64,000 nucleotides of DNA. Origin: Caballeronia sordidicola. Its GTDB lineage: Bacteria > Pseudomonadota > Gammaproteobacteria > Burkholderiales > Burkholderiaceae. This document shows, piece by piece, positions 62,193-64,000 of the stretch. A program made the position numbers and the translations under genes. The stretch lies in the NCBI RefSeq assembly GCF_000729995.1, contig NZ_JNFG01000025.1:31193-95192 (forward strand), read 5' to 3'. Each line of letters starts with the position of its first letter. Positions within the stretch are counted from its first letter, which is position 1. The notes beneath the pieces were generated by a model. The model searched no databases. It was given only the letters and a program-made list of their open reading frames with translations, and was not told where the DNA came from.

Positions 62193-62196
62193 ATGG
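62125..62196 (+). repeat. Direct repeats of the operator element, the second overlapping the hipB start
   Basis: A 23-base element (62125-62147) recurs at 62174-62196 with 19 of 23 matches (shared GTTTC, ATAGAG and AACTATGG). The second copy contains the hipB start codon (62193-62195). Start-to-start spacing is 49 bases. Confidence 0.75.
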
Positions 62197-62516
62197 CTCG
62201 AACTCTGTCACCTCACAATCCGGACATCAACCCGCTGGCGCTGGACTCGGCCGCGCTCGGTGCGCTCGTGCGTAATCGTCGGTTGCAGCAGTCGATGCGT
62301 ATCGACGACGCGGCCGCCTTGCTCGGCGTGTCCTCTAACGTGCTTTCCCGGCTTGAAAACGGCCATCCAGTCGGCTCCGACCGACTTTTCCGCGTGCTCG
62401 AAGGCCTTGGGCTAAACATGCTGGTGCTCCCAAAGAGCGAGTCGACGACAGCGCTTCGGGCGCTGGGTGTGACGACAAGCCATGCGAAAACGCCTCTTTC
62501 GGCGAGGCAATCCTGA
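62193..62516 (+). CDS. hipB: HipB-like antitoxin (XRE-type HTH)
   Basis: A 107-residue DNA-binding antitoxin. The helix-turn-helix (about residues 22-70) shows LGALVRNRRLQQSMRIDDAA and LLGVSSNVLSRLENG. It should hold HipA inactive and repress the operon through the repeats upstream. The ATG at 62193 lies within a copy of those repeats; a TTG at 62172 is a less likely start. It is coupled to hipA by a one-base overlap (TGATG). Confidence 0.85.
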   Translation: MARTLSPHNPDINPLALDSAALGALVRNRRLQQSMRIDDAAALLGVSSNVLSRLENGHPVGSDRLFRVLEGLGLNMLVLPKSESTTALRALGVTTSHAKTPLSARQS

Positions 62517-63916
62517 TGGCGCACGTGCTCAATGTTTCGACTCAGGATGGGTGGGTAGGGCAGATCGGGTTCGAGTCGCAGCAGGACATCTACAGCTTCA
62601 CATACGATGAACACTGGCAGGCCAAGGATGCTGCTTTCCCGCTTTCGCCACATATCCCACTATCGGGAGAGCCGCCGAAACTTGGGACGGTGCATCGTTT
62701 TCTCTCGAATTTGCTTCCCGAAGGGCGCGCGCTCGAGGTCGCCTCGGTCATGTACCAGATGTCGAAGGACAACACATTCGGTCTGGTGCATATCCTGGGG
62801 AAAGAACCGGTCGGCGCATTGAGTTTTACGGCCGTGGCCAGAGAGGGAGCGCCCGCCGAGAGCGGCGCCGAAGCTTCGGAAGCCGAGCGCACGGCCGTCG
62901 AAGAGAAAGACGCGCCGCCAGTGCGCCGAATCGTGCTCAATGAAGAGCTGAGCGAGCGTATTCGTCGCCGCGACGAGATCCCCTTTCCGGTCTGGGACCG
63001 CAAGCTCAGGCTGTCGGTAGCGGGCTTCCAGGACAAATTGCAGGTGCTGGTCGAGGGGGAGTCGCTCTCGCTCGTGGACGGCGGACCCATCAGCTCGACG
63101 CACATCCTTAAGCCGGAGTCTCTCAATCCCGCATCCGCTTTCATGGTTGCAAACGAGCACTTCTGCATGACGCTGGCCGCGAGCATCGGGCTGCCCACGG
63201 CGGCAGTACAAATTCGCCGGATTCCGGAGCCGATACTGCTCATCGAGCGTTTTGACCGTGAAGTGGAGGTCGATCCCGCCGACGGCGTGACCGCGCTTCG
63301 AGTTCGCCGCACGCACGTTATTGACGGCTGTCAAGCGCTGGATTTGCCCGTGAGCCTCAAGTACGAGCGCAACTTCGGTAACGCCCAGGCGGTTCGCGAC
63401 ATCAGGGAGGGCGCGAGCTTTGAAAAGCTGTTCGCGCTTGATCCACATCTTGAGAACCCTGCACATGCCCGCCAGATCATGCTGCGGTGGGCGCTGTTTC
63501 AGCTCTTCATCGGCAACAGCGACGCGCACGGCAAAAATCTATCTTTCCATGTGCGTCCCGCCGGCCTGTCGCCCGCGCCTTTTTACGATTTGGTATCCGT
63601 CAACGCTTATGGAGATGTTGTCGAGCAAGACATGGCACTGGCTTATGGCGACGCATTCCGGCTGGAAGAGATCACCGCTTTTGAACTTGCGTACTTCGCT
63701 CAGCGTACGGGTACGCCCAGGCCTTTCCTTGCACGTGAACTGACGCGTATGGCGCACGCGATAACGCGCGTCGCGGGGGATCTGGCGCAGTCGGAGGTGT
63801 ACGTGGGCGAGGAACGGGTCCTTGTGGGGCGCATCCGTGATTTCGTGAGCGTCCAAGTGGACAAGCTCATGCAACTGGCGCCAAAGGTGCCCAGGATCGA
63901 CCAGTCACTGCTCTAG
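62516..63916 (+). CDS. hipA: HipA-like serine/threonine kinase toxin
   Basis: A 466-residue HipA-family kinase. The N-subdomain 1 (about residues 1-105) contains FLSNLLPEGRALE and LGKEPVGALSF. The ATP-binding loop RLSVAGFQDKLQVL (Ser167 corresponds in position to the autophosphorylated Ser of E. coli HipA), the catalytic GNSDAHGKNLSF (Asp336) and DLVSVNAYG (Asp358, likely metal ligand) follow. In E. coli HipA phosphorylates GltX and causes persistence. An acidic, Ala/Glu-rich insertion lies at about 108-137, which may explain the extra length over the usual 440 residues. Confidence 0.87.
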   Translation: MAHVLNVSTQDGWVGQIGFESQQDIYSFTYDEHWQAKDAAFPLSPHIPLSGEPPKLGTVHRFLSNLLPEGRALEVASVMYQMSKDNTFGLVHILGKEPVGALSFTAVAREGAPAESGAEASEAERTAVEEKDAPPVRRIVLNEELSERIRRRDEIPFPVWDRKLRLSVAGFQDKLQVLVEGESLSLVDGGPISSTHILKPESLNPASAFMVANEHFCMTLAASIGLPTAAVQIRRIPEPILLIERFDREVEVDPADGVTALRVRRTHVIDGCQALDLPVSLKYERNFGNAQAVRDIREGASFEKLFALDPHLENPAHARQIMLRWALFQLFIGNSDAHGKNLSFHVRPAGLSPAPFYDLVSVNAYGDVVEQDMALAYGDAFRLEEITAFELAYFAQRTGTPRPFLARELTRMAHAITRVAGDLAQSEVYVGEERVLVGRIRDFVSVQVDKLMQLAPKVPRIDQSLL

Positions 63917-64000
63917 GAGTCTGCGCGGCAGAACGATATGTCATCCAAATGGATGGGGTAAACGTTGTTGAATGATGACGACCAGCTATCTCCCCTACAA

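Overview
The window reads as a stretch of the main chromosome of a high-GC betaproteobacterium of the Burkholderiaceae, most like Paraburkholderia or Caballeronia. Evidence: the gene orders rplU-rpmA-obgE-proB-(CNP1-like)-rppH-proS-marC, hpt-ffh-ccsA-like-PP0621-ampD, accC-accB-aroQ-tlpA-like and mpl-yqiA-like-rnb-aroE-mtgA; an Ala/Lys/Pro-rich histone H1-like protein; and protein sequences that fit this family throughout. Assignments come from reading the sequence and from memory of families; no database search was run.

Layout. 0-2.7 kb: type IV pilus/type II secretion assembly genes pilB-pilC-pilD on the minus strand (pilD runs off the left edge; pilB carries a frameshift). 3-4.2 kb: a CNNM/CorC-type membrane protein. 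4.3-9.7 kb: an accessory catabolic-looking block (tannase/feruloyl-esterase lipoprotein, alpha/beta hydrolase, MHS-family transporter, divergent LysR regulator). 9.8-12 kb: cytochrome b561 and a processive GT2 glycosyltransferase. 12-14.5 kb: a PEBP-like protein, then a COG4315 protein, ECF sigma factor and anti-sigma factor on the minus strand, with a candidate ECF promoter in front. 14.8-17.4 kb: a class III CoA-transferase and a two-gene unit of unknown function (DUF6978-like and DUF1828/1829-like). 17.4-23.6 kb: a cardiolipin-synthase-like PLD enzyme, a MarR/EmrB divergent pair with a perfect 20-bp palindrome, a YgjP-like metallopeptidase, a family I.5-like lipase and a DoxX protein.

23.7-36.5 kb is conserved housekeeping: tRNA-Pro, ispB, ribosomal proteins L21/L27, Obg, proB, RppH, ProS, MarC, HPRT, Ffh and a CcsA-like protein. 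36.2-44.9 kb holds AmpD and both class Ia ribonucleotide reductase genes. nrdA and nrdB lie 2.7 kb apart, separated by an MFS transporter, a DUF3820 gene and a small ORF. Each is preceded by a sigma70-like promoter overlapped by a pair of NrdR-like boxes centred 31 bp apart, with the same geometry. 45.4-55.3 kb: the H1-like protein, a glycine-zipper lipoprotein, a PfkB-family kinase, Tpx, a zinc-ribbon/DUF3426 protein, PrmA, AccC, AccB, AroQ, a TlpA-like thioredoxin and an uncharacterised protein. 55.5-61.3 kb: cell-wall recycling and synthesis (mpl, mtgA) with an esterase, an RNase II-family enzyme and aroE. The right end (61.4-63.9 kb) carries a solitary HicB-like antitoxin and a hipBA module whose operator-like repeats reach into the hipB start codon.

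The best leads are the mirrored NrdR promoters of nrdA and nrdB, the DUF6978/DUF1828 unit, the hipBA operator array, the sigma/anti-sigma/COG4315 unit with its ECF-like promoter, and the pilB frameshift. No CRISPR array, rRNA gene, prophage or insertion sequence was seen.
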